From Hoeflea sp. (GTDB lineage Bacteria > Pseudomonadota > Alphaproteobacteria > Rhizobiales > Rhizobiaceae): a stretch of DNA of 64,000 nt. The DNA lies in the NCBI RefSeq assembly GCF_030682515.1, contig NZ_JAUXOD010000121.1:62001-126000 (forward strand). The letters run 5' to 3'. Shown piece by piece: positions 53,813-63,766 of this stretch (within the stretch, counting starts at the first letter, position 1; each line of letters opens with the position of its first letter). The translations under genes and the position numbers were made by a program. The notes beneath the pieces were generated by a model, which was not told where the DNA came from, did no database searches, and saw only the letters and a list, made by a program, of their open reading frames with translations.

Positions 53813-53928
53813 CCCGTCATCCCGGCCCCCGTGCCGGGATCCAGTCACCCGGCGTCTGCCGGGTGAAAGACTCATTCAGCCCAAGGACTTGGGCTGGCTG
53901 GATGCCGGATCAAGTCCGGCATGACGGG
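53813..53928. repeat. REP-like nested palindromic intergenic element
   Basis: A 116-base element between ohr and cfa. Outer arms CCCGTCATCCCGG (53813-53825) and CCGGCATGACGGG (53916-53928) pair with one mismatch, and an inner ATCCAG/CTGGAT pair lies inside. Between them are four short hairpins: CCCGGC/GCCGGG, CACCCGGC/GCCGGGTG, CAGCCCAAG/CTTGGGCTG and GCCGGA/TCCGGC. The rest of the 332-base gap holds only the ohr terminator. GTCAT-CCGG-type palindromes are frequent intergenic repeats in alphaproteobacteria. Only one copy is seen in the window. Confidence 0.75.
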
Positions 53929-54033
53929 TGTTGATGGGCTGCCACCACCTAACGACAAGAAGCTGGAGTTACGGGGTTCGTCAGCACCCTAGGTCCGGGC
54001 GCGCTCTCCCGCAGTTCGGGTTTGGGCCTTTCC

Positions 54034-55305
54034 TCATTCGTCCAGCGCCTGACGGGCGCTCGCCACCACGCGGTCGAGGAATTCTTTCTCCCGCTCGGCG
54101 AGGCGGGCCTCCTCAAGGGTGATGTAGTCGCGCGTGAGCGGCACCGCGTCGCGCTCCCGGCCGAGCTGGATCTGGAACACGTTGCTCGCGCCCTGCATGA
54201 AGGCGCATTCGCACATTGACAGGTACAATTCCCACATCCGGCAGAAGCGCTCGTCCATCACCTCGGCGGCACGCGCCCGGTTGGCCTCGAAGCGGTCGCG
54301 CCAGTGCCTGAGCGTGTGGCCGTAATGGACGCGCCAGATCTCGCAGTCGAGGATCCACAGCCCGGAAAGCTCAATCGCCGAGACCGCTTCCGACAGCGAC
54401 GGCGCGTAGCCGCCGGGGAAGATGTATTTGCGCAGGAACGGTCCGGTCACCCCGGGCGGCGCCTTGGACGAGATCGAATGGATCAGCGCCACGCCCTCGG
54501 GCGAGAGCCGGTCGCGCACGGTGAGGAAATAGGGCTTGAGATAGTGCACGCCCACATGTTCGAGCATGCCCACCGAGACGATTCGGTCGAACTTGCCCTG
54601 AACCTCGCGGTAGTCGATCAGCTCGAATTTCACCCGGTCGCACACGCCCAGGATCTCGGCCCGCCGCCGTGCCACCGCAAGCTGGCGTTCCGACAGCGTC
54701 ACCCCCACGACCTCGACGTCGGCCGCGTGCGCCAGATAGAGCCCCAGCCCGCCCCAGCCGCAGCCGATGTCGAGCAGCCTCTGGCCGTCCTTGAGATTGA
54801 GCTTGGCGGCGATATGGCGCTTCTTGAGCGTCTGCGCCTCCTCAAGCGTCTCGGTGCCATCCGGGAAATAGGCGCAGGAATACTGCATGTCGGCATCGAG
54901 AAACAGCCGGTAGATCTCCTCGCCGATGTCGTAATGCGCCTGCACATTGCCGCGGGCGCGCGACAGCGCATTGTTCTGCTGGAAGCGCTTGAAGCTGCGG
55001 GAGACGCCGCGCCAGAAGATCTGGCTGGGCGAGAGATCGAACTGGCGCTTGTTGGCGAAGAACAGCCGCATCAGATCATGGATCGAGCCCTGGTCCATGA
55101 CCAGTTCGCCATCCATGTAGGCTTCCCCCGCCTTGAGTTCCGGATTGAGGAAGATCTTGCGCGCCACTCCCGGTGTGGTGAAGCGGATGGCGGCCTCCGG
55201 TCCCGGCGACTTGCCGCCGTAGACATGGGTCTGGCCGTTGGCGTCGGTCACGGTAAGGCGACCGGCGCTGATGGCCTTGTCAAGCAATCCGTGGAGCGAA
55301 GGCAT
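54034..55305 (-). CDS. cfa: Cyclopropane-fatty-acyl-phospholipid synthase
   Basis: A 423-residue SAM-dependent enzyme that adds a methylene bridge to unsaturated acyl chains of membrane lipids. The SAM site is LLDIGCGWGGLGLYLA, and conserved blocks QAHYDIGEEIYRLFLDADMQYSCAYF and SVGMLEHVG follow. The N-terminal 100 residues form the lipid-binding domain of bacterial Cfa. TTGGAGA precedes the ATG at 55305; the frame to 55425 is leader. Cyclopropane lipids in rhizobia rise under stationary phase and acid. Same strand as purN but 136 bases away from it. Confidence 0.94.
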   Translation of the reverse strand: MPSLHGLLDKAISAGRLTVTDANGQTHVYGGKSPGPEAAIRFTTPGVARKIFLNPELKAGEAYMDGELVMDQGSIHDLMRLFFANKRQFDLSPSQIFWRGVSRSFKRFQQNNALSRARGNVQAHYDIGEEIYRLFLDADMQYSCAYFPDGTETLEEAQTLKKRHIAAKLNLKDGQRLLDIGCGWGGLGLYLAHAADVEVVGVTLSERQLAVARRRAEILGVCDRVKFELIDYREVQGKFDRIVSVGMLEHVGVHYLKPYFLTVRDRLSPEGVALIHSISSKAPPGVTGPFLRKYIFPGGYAPSLSEAVSAIELSGLWILDCEIWRVHYGHTLRHWRDRFEANRARAAEVMDERFCRMWELYLSMCECAFMQGASNVFQIQLGRERDAVPLTRDYITLEEARLAEREKEFLDRVVASARQALDE

Positions 55306-55441
55306 GGCGTCTCCAATCACATGATCTGAGCCGGGTGACGTCCAGCCAATGAGGCGTAAGTCACCGTACCGGCGAGATGTTTTGCCCTGATGCGGCAACA
55401 ATAGCGAGTCGGCGCACGGTGTCAAAGTCCAAGATGCGGTG

Positions 55442-56074
55442 TCAACCCGAGGGGTCGGCGAAGCGGGCGCGGCCGTCGACGCTCATCCGCACGCCGCCGC
55501 GCGCAAGCAGCGCGAGCGCCTCGGGGTAGATCCGATGTTCGGCTTCCAGCACGCGGGCGGCAAGCGTCTCGGGCGTGTCGTCGTGCTCGACGCGCACCGC
55601 CGCCTGTTCGATGATCGGGCCTTCATCCATGCCTTCGGTGACGAAGTGGACCGTGCAGCCATGCACCCGGCAGCCTGCGGCGAGCGCCCGCTCATGGGTC
55701 GCGAGCCCGGGAAAGGCCGGAAGCAGCGACGGGTGGATGTTGATCATCCGGCCGGCGTAACGCTTGACGAAATCGCCCGAAAGCAGCCGCATGTAGCCCG
55801 CGAGCGCGATGATCTGCGCCCCCGAGGCGTCGATCGCCGCGATCACCGCCGCCTCGTGCTCGCTCTTGCCTGCAAAGTCCGGCCGCGGGATCGCCATGGC
55901 GTCGATGCCGAAGCCGCGGGCATGCTCGAGCCCCAGGGCGTCCGGCTTGTCCGAAATCACGCTCACGATCCTGGCCGGATAATCGGCATCAAGCGACGCC
56001 GCGATCAGCGCCCCCATGTTCGACCCCCGTCCGGAGATCAGGATGGCGACCGGGACTTTCGCTGTTGCGTTCAC
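55442..56074 (-). CDS. purN: Phosphoribosylglycinamide formyltransferase
   Basis: A 210-residue enzyme of purine synthesis that formylates GAR with 10-formyl-tetrahydrofolate. Conserved are GRGSNM (15-20), the catalytic [10 protein letters not shown], and [13 protein letters not shown]. It overlaps purM by 4 bases (ATGA), the usual purMN pair. Confidence 0.96.
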   Translation of the reverse strand: MNATAKVPVAILISGRGSNMGALIAASLDADYPARIVSVISDKPDALGLEHARGFGIDAMAIPRPDFAGKSEHEAAVIAAIDASGAQIIALAGYMRLLSGDFVKRYAGRMINIHPSLLPAFPGLATHERALAAGCRVHGCTVHFVTEGMDEGPIIEQAAVRVEHDDTPETLAARVLEAEHRIYPEALALLARGGVRMSVDGRARFADPSG

Positions 56075-57141
56075 AGCGCCAGGGTTCCCTTGTAGGAGAC
56101 GCCTGCGCCACCGTCGACGCGCGCGGTCAGACGGCCAAGACGGAGCACCGTTTCGCCCTCGGCTCGAAGCGCGTCCGAGACGAGGTCGGCCTGGTCGGCC
56201 TTGACCACCGCGATCATGCCGACGCCGCAGTTGAAGGTGCGCAGCATTTCCTCGGGCGCAACCCCGCCGGTCCGGGCGAGCCAGGCGAACACCTTGGGCG
56301 GCGAAATGGCGTCGAGATCGATCTCGGCGGCAAGGTGCCCGGGCAGCACGCGCGGCAGGTTCTCGGGGAAGCCGCCGCCGGTTATATGCGCCAGCGCCTG
56401 GATCGCGCCGGTCTGCCGGATCACCGCCAGCAGCGATTTGACATAGATCCGTGTGGGTTCCATCAGCGCTTCGCCCAGGCTCCGCGACGGATCGAAGGGG
56501 GCGGGCGCATCGTAGCCGAGCCCGCTCATCTCGACGATGCGGCGCACCAGCGAATAGCCGTTGGAATGCACGCCCGACGAGGAAAGCCCCAGCACCACGT
56601 CGCCTTCCGCGATCTCGCCCGTGGGGAGAAGCTGGCCGCGCTCGGCAGCCCCCACGGCAAAGCCCGCCAGATCATAGTCGCCATTGCGGTACATGCCGGG
56701 CATTTCGGCGGTTTCCCCGCCGATCAGCGCGCAGCCAGCCTGGAGGCAACCCTGGGCAATGCCGCCGACGATGGCCGCGCCCTGTGCGGGATCGAGCTTG
56801 CCGGTGGCGAAATAATCGAGGAAGAACAGCGGCTCGGCGCCCTGGACCACCAGGTCGTTGACGCACATGGCAACCAGATCGATGCCGACCGTGTCGTGCA
56901 TCCCGGCCTCGATGGCGACCTTCAGCTTGGTGCCGACGCCGTCATTGGCGGCGACCAGCACCGGATCGGTGAATCCCGCGGCCTTGAGGTCGAACAGGCC
57001 GCCGAAGCCGCCGATCTCGCCATCGGCGCCGGGCCGCCGCGTTGCGCGCACCAGCGGCTTGATGCGGTTGACCATCTCGTTGCCGGCGTCGATGTCGACG
57101 CCGGCCTGGGCATAGGTGAGGCCGTTTTTCGGATCCGCCAT
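56071..57141 (-). CDS. purM: Phosphoribosylformylglycinamidine cyclo-ligase
   Basis: A 356-residue AIR synthetase that closes the imidazole ring in purine synthesis. Recognised by [41 protein letters not shown], the [18 protein letters not shown] block and [13 protein letters not shown]. It heads the purM-purN operon and is divergent from the CDP-alcohol transferase gene, a common rhizobial layout. Confidence 0.97.
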   Translation of the reverse strand: MADPKNGLTYAQAGVDIDAGNEMVNRIKPLVRATRRPGADGEIGGFGGLFDLKAAGFTDPVLVAANDGVGTKLKVAIEAGMHDTVGIDLVAMCVNDLVVQGAEPLFFLDYFATGKLDPAQGAAIVGGIAQGCLQAGCALIGGETAEMPGMYRNGDYDLAGFAVGAAERGQLLPTGEIAEGDVVLGLSSSGVHSNGYSLVRRIVEMSGLGYDAPAPFDPSRSLGEALMEPTRIYVKSLLAVIRQTGAIQALAHITGGGFPENLPRVLPGHLAAEIDLDAISPPKVFAWLARTGGVAPEEMLRTFNCGVGMIAVVKADQADLVSDALRAEGETVLRLGRLTARVDGGAGVSYKGTLAL

Positions 57142-57345
57142 CGGGCTTCCCTTCCTTCGGGTTCAAAGGCGCTTTCTCGTGCGGGGGATGGCATTTTGCG
57201 GGCCGTTCCGCAAGCCGGGGCATGATCTCCAGCATGACAATTGACGGGAAAACCCGATGCGGGAATGGGCAACGGCCCGCCGGGAGCCTTGGCAAGACGC
57301 AGGCCCATGGCCATATCCGGTTTCAGACAGTATGGTTTGCATCCC

Positions 57346-57891
57346 ATGACAGTGCCCAATTACATCACGGTTGCCCGGTTCCTCATGGTTCCGCTGGTCA
57401 TTCTTTCGATGATCAACGGCCAGATGCTGACCGCGTTTGCGCTGTTTCTTCTGGCCGGCGTATCCGACGCGATTGACGGGGCGATCGCGCGGCAGTTCAA
57501 CCAGAAATCAGAGCTCGGCGCCTGGCTCGATCCGATGGCGGACAAGTTCCTGCTGGTCAGCGTGTTCGTCATGCTGGGATGGCTTGAAGCACTGCCCTAC
57601 TGGCTGGTCATCCTGGCCGTTTCGCGCGACGGCATGATCGTCGCCGCGGTGGTGCTGTCGAGCGTGATGGGCAATCCGGTCGCGATGCGGCCGCTGCTGG
57701 TCTCCAAGGCCAACACCCTGGTGCAGATCGTCCTGCTCATCCTGGTGCTCGCCGATCTCGCGGACATCGTCCAGCTTGACGGCCTGATCGGATGGATGGT
57801 CTATGCAGCCGCAGGCTTGACCATTGCTTCGGCAGGCGCCTATCTCGTCACCTGGCTCAGGCACATGGCCAGCAAAGGCGGAACCGGCTAG
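57346..57891 (+). CDS. CDP-alcohol phosphatidyltransferase family protein
   Basis: A 181-residue membrane enzyme with the signature DGAIARxxxQKSELGAWLDPMAD beginning near residue 43, and about five helices. It transfers a phosphatidyl group from CDP-diacylglycerol to an alcohol, possibly glycerol phosphate; the true acceptor is not evident. It is the second such gene here (pgsA at 38513 has a longer motif match to PgsA). ATG 57346 (MTVPNYITVARF) chosen; an ATG 39 bases earlier is less family-like. It heads the operon with the PerM-type gene and hdaA. Confidence 0.85.
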   Translation: MTVPNYITVARFLMVPLVILSMINGQMLTAFALFLLAGVSDAIDGAIARQFNQKSELGAWLDPMADKFLLVSVFVMLGWLEALPYWLVILAVSRDGMIVAAVVLSSVMGNPVAMRPLLVSKANTLVQIVLLILVLADLADIVQLDGLIGWMVYAAAGLTIASAGAYLVTWLRHMASKGGTG

Positions 57892-57941
57892 CATGAAGCG
57901 GAATGCGGCCGGCTGACATCCGGTCTACAGACGAGGTGATC

Positions 57942-59069
57942 ATGACAACCCATATCGACCCGGTCGTGCTCAGGCGGCAGATCTTCTTCTGGCTGATCGC
58001 CCTGGCAGTATTCGTCGGCTTTCTGATGGTGTTCAGCTCCATCCTGCTGCCGTTCATCGCCGGCATGGCGCTGGCCTATTTCCTTGACCCGGTGGCCGAC
58101 TGGTTCGAACGCCGGGGCCTGTCGCGGCTGATGGCGACGCTGGTCATCCTGATCTCCTTCGTGGCGATCTTCACCATCGCCCTGATTGTCGTGGTCCCCA
58201 TTCTTGTCACCCAGGCGGTCGATCTGGGCGGACGCATTCCGGGCTATATCGCCCAGCTCCAGGCCCTGCTCGTGTCGGAATCGACGCTTTTGCCGGACTG
58301 GGTCGGCAACCAGCTGGGCGGGATCAAGGAGAGCTTTGCTGCATTGCTGAAGGAAGGCGCGGGCTTCGTCGGCACCATATTCCAGCAGATCTGGAACTCC
58401 GGCATGGCGCTTCTCGACATCGCCGCTCTGTTCGTGGTGACCCCGGTCGTGGCGTTCTACCTGCTGCTCGACTGGGACAAGATGATCGAGAAGGTCGACA
58501 GCTGGGTGCCGCGCGATCATGTGGGCACCGTCCGCGAGCTGGCGCGGCAGATCGACCAGGCGATCGCGGGCTTTGTCCGCGGGCAGGGCAGCGTGTGTCT
58601 CATCCTGGGCGTCATCTACGCCGTCGGGCTGATGATCATCGGGCTCAATTTCGGCCTCCTGATCGGCCTGTTTGCAGGCGTGATCAGCTTCATCCCTTAT
58701 GTCGGCTCCCTGGTCGGCCTGGTGCTGGCGCTGATTGTCGCCATTGTCCAGTTCTGGCCGGACTACATCATGATCGGCGCGGTCGTCGGCGTCTTCGTGG
58801 TCGGGCAGTTTTTCGAGGGCAACATCCTGCAGCCGCGCATGGTCGGCTCGTCCGTCGGGCTGCATCCGGTCTGGCTGATGTTCGCCCTGTTCGCCTTCGG
58901 AGCGCTGTTCGGCTTCGTCGGCATGATGATCGCGGTGCCGGCGGCGGCCTCGATCGGCGTGCTGGTGCGTTTCGCCATCAACCGGTATCTGAACAGCGAT
59001 CTCTATTCCGGCACCCGGAGCCCGGAACTGCGAGACCCGCTTCCGCCGGGCGGAGCCGCGTCCGACTGA
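57942..59069 (+). CDS. AI-2E/PerM-family permease
   Basis: A 375-residue inner-membrane protein with about eight helices and the family motifs PFIAGMALAYFLDPVADWFERRG and GLFAGVISFIPYVGSLVG. Proposed roles include autoinducer export and ion exchange; none can be assigned here. GAGGTGAT precedes the ATG at 57942. Its stop shares a base with the hdaA ATG (TGATG), and it follows the CDP-alcohol transferase by 50 bases. Confidence 0.9.
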   Translation: MTTHIDPVVLRRQIFFWLIALAVFVGFLMVFSSILLPFIAGMALAYFLDPVADWFERRGLSRLMATLVILISFVAIFTIALIVVVPILVTQAVDLGGRIPGYIAQLQALLVSESTLLPDWVGNQLGGIKESFAALLKEGAGFVGTIFQQIWNSGMALLDIAALFVVTPVVAFYLLLDWDKMIEKVDSWVPRDHVGTVRELARQIDQAIAGFVRGQGSVCLILGVIYAVGLMIIGLNFGLLIGLFAGVISFIPYVGSLVGLVLALIVAIVQFWPDYIMIGAVVGVFVVGQFFEGNILQPRMVGSSVGLHPVWLMFALFAFGALFGFVGMMIAVPAAASIGVLVRFAINRYLNSDLYSGTRSPELRDPLPPGGAASD

Positions 59070-59773
59070 TGCGCAAACGGCCCCTGACACGGCAATTGCC
59101 GCTGGCATTCGACCATGATCCCGCCTCGGGCCGGGACGACCTGATCGTCTCGGACCGCCTGAGCGCGGCGGTGGCGATCGTCGACCGCTGGCCCGACTGG
59201 CCCTCGCCGGTGGTGATCCTTGCCGGGCCCACGGGGTCGGGCAAGTCCCATCTTGCCGGCATATGGGCCGCCCGCGTCGGCGCCCGCAGGGTCAACCTCG
59301 AGGCCGCCGATCCGATGCTGCTCGAGACGGCGGGCCTTGGCCCGATCCTGATCGAGGACATCGACCGCACGGAGTTCGACCAGACGGCGCTGTTTCATCT
59401 CATCAACGCCGTGCGCGAGCACAACAGCGCGCTGCTGATCACGACCCGGCTCTGGCCCGCCGGCTGGAACGTGACCCTGCCTGACCTGGTCTCGCGCCTG
59501 AAGGCCGCCACCGTGGTCGAGATCGCCGAACCCGACGAGGAGCTTCTGGCCCAGGTGCTGGTCAAGCTGTTTGCCGACCGGCAGGTGGTGGTCGATGACC
59601 GAATCATCCTGTTCCTGGTGGCCCGCATGGAGCGCTCGCTCGCCGCCGCCCGCGCGATCGTCACCCGCATCGACCAGCTTGCGCTGGCCCGCGGCTCGAA
59701 AATCACCCGCGCGCTGGCGGCCGAGGTGATCGCCGAGATGGAAGCCGGAAAAGGCGACATCGAAGTGTCATAG
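59069..59773 (+). CDS. hdaA: HdaA, DnaA-related replication regulator
   Basis: A 234-residue AAA+ protein. The N-terminal QLPLAF (9-14) is the beta-clamp-binding motif of Hda proteins, the Walker A is AGPTGSGKS, and the Walker B-like GPILIEDIDR follows. It matches the DnaA AAA domain but lacks the DNA-binding domain. With the sliding clamp it stimulates DnaA-ATP hydrolysis to limit initiation. It is coupled to the upstream PerM-type gene (TGATG) and precedes ppk, as in other rhizobia. Confidence 0.9.
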   Translation: MRKRPLTRQLPLAFDHDPASGRDDLIVSDRLSAAVAIVDRWPDWPSPVVILAGPTGSGKSHLAGIWAARVGARRVNLEAADPMLLETAGLGPILIEDIDRTEFDQTALFHLINAVREHNSALLITTRLWPAGWNVTLPDLVSRLKAATVVEIAEPDEELLAQVLVKLFADRQVVVDDRIILFLVARMERSLAAARAIVTRIDQLALARGSKITRALAAEVIAEMEAGKGDIEVS

Positions 59774-59830
59774 TTCCTTCTTTGTTGTGCTATAGACGGT
59801 CGTCACGGAACCGGAGCGTTGGGGTGCGGA

Positions 59831-62044
59831 ATGGACAGTATCGAGGGTGCGGGCGGCAGTGAATTGCGGGTGGATCCGGTCGCAGCCGAGGTCCCGGTGC
59901 AGGACCTGCTCACCAGCCCGGAACGGTTCGTCAACCGGGAATTCTCGTGGCTCCAGTTCAATCGCCGGGTGCTTGAGGAAACCCTCAATTCCAGCCATCC
60001 GCTGCTCGAGCGGGTCAGGTTCCTGTCGATCTCGGCGGCCAACCTCGACGAGTTCTTCATGGTCCGCGTTGCGGGCCTGGAAGGGCAGGTGCGCCAGGGC
60101 ATCTCCAATCGTTCCGCCGACGGCCTGTCGCCAAGCGAACAGCTGGACAGCATTCTTGAGGAAATCGACGGGCTGCAGCTCGAGCAGCAGGCTTCGCTTG
60201 CCATCCTGCAGCAGAATCTCGCCGCCGAGAACATCTACATCGTCCGTCCCACGGGGCTCGACGCGGCTGATCTGGAGTGGCTCGAGAACGCGTTCCTGCA
60301 ATCGATCTTCCCGGTGCTGACGCCGCTCTCGATCGATCCCGCCCATCCGTTTCCGTTCATTCCCAATCTCGGATTCTCGATCTGCCTGCAGCTTGCGTCC
60401 AAGGCCGCCAACGAGCCGATGACGGCGCTGATCCGCCTGCCGGTGGCGCTCGACCGGTTCCTGCGCCTGCCCGATTTGGACGGCGCGATCCGCTACATCA
60501 CGCTCGAAGACGTGGTGAGCCTGTTCATCAGCTCGCTCTATCCGGGCTACGAGGTGCGCGCCTCGGGCACGTTCCGCATCATTCGCGATTCCGACATCGA
60601 GGTGGAGGAAGAAGCCGAAGATCTGGTGCGCCTGTTCGAAAGCGCATTGAAGCGCCGCCGCCGCGGCTCGGTCATCCGCATCGAGTTCGACTCCGAACTG
60701 CCGCAATTCCTGCGCGACTTCGTGGCGCACGAGACCAATGTGCCGGAAAACCGGGTTGCCGTCCTGCCGGGCCTGCTCGCGCTCAACACGCTCTCGGAAA
60801 TCACCAAGGCGCCGCGCGACGATCTGAAGTTCGAGCCCTACAACGCCCGCTTTCCCGAACGCATCCGCGAACATGCCGGCGACACCTTCGCCGCGATCCG
60901 CGAGAAGGACCTGGTGGTTCACCACCCCTACGAGTCGTTCGACGCGGTCGTCCAGTTCCTGTTCCAGGCAGCCCGCGACCCCGACGTGCTGGCGATCAAG
61001 CAGACGCTCTACCGCACCTCCAACGACAGCCCGATCGTGCGCGCGCTGGTCGACGCGGCCGAGGCCGGCAAATCCGTCACCGCGCTCGTCGAACTCAAGG
61101 CCCGCTTCGACGAGGAGGCCAATATCCGCTGGGCGCGCGACCTTGAGCGCGCCGGCGTCCAGGTCGTGTTTGGCTTTCTCGAGCTCAAGACCCACGCCAA
61201 GATGTCGCTGATCGTGCGGCGCGAGGAAGGCAAGCTCGTCACCTACTGCCACTTGGGCACCGGCAACTACCACCCGATCACCGCCAAGATCTACACCGAC
61301 CTGTCCTATTTCACCTGCGATCCGGTGATCGCGCGCGACACGGCCCATGTGTTCAATTTCATCACCGGCTATGGCGAGCCGGAGGGGCTCAACAAGCTCG
61401 CGGTGTCGCCGCTCAACCTGCGCAACCGCATTGTCGACAACATCGAGGCCGAGATCCGCCACGCCGAGGCCGGCCGGCCCGCGGCGATCTGGATGAAGAT
61501 GAACTCGCTCGTCGACCCGCAGATCATCGACGCGCTCTATCGCGCCAGCGGCGCCGGCGTCGAGATCGACCTGGTCGTGCGCGGCATCTGCTGCCTGCGC
61601 CCGCAGGTGCCCGGCCTCTCCGAACACATCTACGCCAAGTCGATCGTTGGCCGCTTCCTCGAGCACAGCCGGATCTACTGCTTCGGCAACGGCCATGGCC
61701 TGCCATCTGCGCAAGCGCTGGTCTATATCGGATCGGCCGACCTGATGCCGCGCAATCTCGACCGCCGCGTCGAAACCCTGGTGCCCTTGTCCAACAAGAC
61801 TGTGCATGAACAGGTGCTCTCGCAGATCATGCTCGGAAACATGATTGATAACCAGCAGAGTTACGAGATACTGCCGGATGGAACCTCCCGCCGGATGGAG
61901 CCCGGCGAGGGGGAGGAGCCCTTCAACGCGCAGGTGTACTTCATGACCAATCCCAGTCTGTCCGGCCGAGGCGAGGCGCTCAAGTCGAATGCGCCGAAAC
62001 TGATCGCGGACCGGATGGCGCGCGCCACCCGCAGCAAGCGCTGA
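59831..62044 (+). CDS. ppk: Polyphosphate kinase
   Basis: A 737-residue PPK1 that polymerises ATP gamma-phosphate into polyphosphate reversibly. The N-terminal [16 protein letters not shown] is diagnostic, the autophosphorylated His455 is in LKTHAKMSL, and [10 protein letters not shown] and the second phospholipase-D-like site around [14 protein letters not shown] follow. The ATG at 59831 is chosen over a TTG 12 bases earlier. It lies 57 bases after hdaA and is followed by ppx, so synthesis and breakdown of polyphosphate are paired. Confidence 0.96.
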   Translation: MDSIEGAGGSELRVDPVAAEVPVQDLLTSPERFVNREFSWLQFNRRVLEETLNSSHPLLERVRFLSISAANLDEFFMVRVAGLEGQVRQGISNRSADGLSPSEQLDSILEEIDGLQLEQQASLAILQQNLAAENIYIVRPTGLDAADLEWLENAFLQSIFPVLTPLSIDPAHPFPFIPNLGFSICLQLASKAANEPMTALIRLPVALDRFLRLPDLDGAIRYITLEDVVSLFISSLYPGYEVRASGTFRIIRDSDIEVEEEAEDLVRLFESALKRRRRGSVIRIEFDSELPQFLRDFVAHETNVPENRVAVLPGLLALNTLSEITKAPRDDLKFEPYNARFPERIREHAGDTFAAIREKDLVVHHPYESFDAVVQFLFQAARDPDVLAIKQTLYRTSNDSPIVRALVDAAEAGKSVTALVELKARFDEEANIRWARDLERAGVQVVFGFLELKTHAKMSLIVRREEGKLVTYCHLGTGNYHPITAKIYTDLSYFTCDPVIARDTAHVFNFITGYGEPEGLNKLAVSPLNLRNRIVDNIEAEIRHAEAGRPAAIWMKMNSLVDPQIIDALYRASGAGVEIDLVVRGICCLRPQVPGLSEHIYAKSIVGRFLEHSRIYCFGNGHGLPSAQALVYIGSADLMPRNLDRRVETLVPLSNKTVHEQVLSQIMLGNMIDNQQSYEILPDGTSRRMEPGEGEEPFNAQVYFMTNPSLSGRGEALKSNAPKLIADRMARATRSKR

Positions 62045-62208
62045 GTTGTGCAGCTGAAACCGCCTGAGAGAGTGGCCGTGGTGGTGTGCCAGGTCCGCAA
62101 CGGGTTCCGGTTCTTGCGCGTTCCCTATATAACGCCCCGAATCCTGTTGTCCCTGACTCTGTTTTGCCTCGGCCAAACGGGTCACGCGAACCACGAAGCG
62201 TTTTAGAT

Positions 62209-63735
62209 ATGGTGGAATCGGAAGCTCAGGGACGGTTGCCGGGTATTCACCCGGTCTCCGTCATCGACATCGGCTCCAATTCCGTGCGCCTGGTGATCTA
62301 TGAAGGGCTCAATCGCGCTCCGTCGGTGCTGTTCAACGAAAAGGTGCTGTGCGGCCTGGGCAAGGGGCTGGTTGCCACCGGGCGCATGGACGAAACCGGC
62401 ATCGCCCGGGCGCTGGCCGCGCTGACGCGGTTTCGCGCGCTCTCGCAACAGGCGCGCGCCTCGGAAATGCATGTCCTGGCCACGGCCGCAGCACGCGAGG
62501 CCGACAACGGGGCAAGCTTCATAGAGACCGCGGAAGCGATCCTGGGCTGCCGCATCCGGCTCCTGACCGGCGAGGAAGAGGCCCGGTTTTCGGCGCTTGG
62601 CATCATCGCCGGCTATTACCAGCCCGACGGCATCGCCGGCGATCTGGGCGGCGGCTCGCTGGAACTGGTCGATGTCAGGGACGCCTCTCATTCGGGTGGC
62701 CAGACCCTGCCGCTCGGCGGCCTGCGGCTGGCCGAGATGTCCGGCAACTCGATTTCGCGGGCGCGGTCGATCGCCCGCCGCGCGCTCAGGAAATCGCCGG
62801 TGCTGCAGGGAGGCGCAGGGCGGACCTTCTATGCGGTCGGTGGCACCTGGCGCAACATCGCCAAGCTGCACATGGAGATCACCAATTATCCGCTGCACAT
62901 GATGCAGGCCTACGAGATCGAGGCCGCGCCGGCGATCGAATTCCTGGGCGAAGTCTCCGCCATGAAGCAATCGCGGATCAGCGCCATCAAGGCGATTTCC
63001 AGGAACCGGCGCGGGCTGTTGCCCTATGGCGCGGTGGCGCTGCAGGAAACGCTGATCGCCATGAAGGCGGCGCGCGTCAGCTTCTCGGCGCTGGGCGTGC
63101 GCGAAGGCTATCTCTATTCGCTGCTGGGCCGCGCCGAGGCGGCGCGCGATCCGCTGCTGACGGCGGCCAACGAACTGGCGATCCTGCGCGCCCGCTCGCC
63201 CGAGCATGCGCGCGAACTCGCCGCCTGGACCGGCCGGATGTTTCCGGTGTTCGGCGTCAGCGAGACCGAGGAGGAAAGCCGCTACCGCCAGGCTGCCTGC
63301 CTGCTCGCCGACATCTCCTGGCGTGCGCACCCTGATTACCGCGGCCTGCAGGCGCTCAACATCATCGCCCACAGCACATTTACCGGCATCACCCACAGCG
63401 GGCGCGCCTATATCGCGCTGGCCAATTACTTCCGCTTCGAGGGCCTCAATGATGATGGGGTCTCCTCGGGTCTTGCCGCGATCGCCGGCCCGAAATATCT
63501 CGACTACGCCAAGCTGCTCGGCGGCATGCTGCGCGTCGTCTACCTGTTTTCCGCCTCCATGCCCGGAGTCGTGCCGCACCTGGCCTTCGCGCCGGCGGAG
63601 CCCGCCGACGGCGAGGTCGATCTTGTGCTTGTCGTCCCGCGGTCCTGCGCAGCCTTCGTCGGCGAACGCCTGGAGGGCCGCCTGCAGCAGCTTGCCAAGC
63701 TGACCGGCAAGCGCCTCGGGTTCAGGGTGAGCTGA
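62209..63735 (+). CDS. ppx: Exopolyphosphatase
   Basis: A 508-residue Ppx/GppA protein of the ASKHA fold. Phosphate-binding motifs SVIDIGSNSVRLVIYEG, EEEARFSALG and GDLGGGSLELVD are visible, followed by the C-terminal HD-like helical domain. It hydrolyses terminal phosphate from polyphosphate, and some members also cleave pppGpp. The ATG at 62209 has a weak ribosome-binding site; the upstream frame to 62086 is not family-like. Rhizobial gene order ppk-ppx is standard. Confidence 0.94.
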   Translation: MVESEAQGRLPGIHPVSVIDIGSNSVRLVIYEGLNRAPSVLFNEKVLCGLGKGLVATGRMDETGIARALAALTRFRALSQQARASEMHVLATAAAREADNGASFIETAEAILGCRIRLLTGEEEARFSALGIIAGYYQPDGIAGDLGGGSLELVDVRDASHSGGQTLPLGGLRLAEMSGNSISRARSIARRALRKSPVLQGGAGRTFYAVGGTWRNIAKLHMEITNYPLHMMQAYEIEAAPAIEFLGEVSAMKQSRISAIKAISRNRRGLLPYGAVALQETLIAMKAARVSFSALGVREGYLYSLLGRAEAARDPLLTAANELAILRARSPEHARELAAWTGRMFPVFGVSETEEESRYRQAACLLADISWRAHPDYRGLQALNIIAHSTFTGITHSGRAYIALANYFRFEGLNDDGVSSGLAAIAGPKYLDYAKLLGGMLRVVYLFSASMPGVVPHLAFAPAEPADGEVDLVLVVPRSCAAFVGERLEGRLQQLAKLTGKRLGFRVS

Positions 63736-63766
63736 CGGGAACGGCGGAACGTCCCCCCGTTCGGCC

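Noticed and set aside
59768-62194. 808-codon minus-strand open frame opposite ppk
   Set aside because: Entirely antisense to a firm ppk gene; the product has no recognisable motif and a shadow-type composition.
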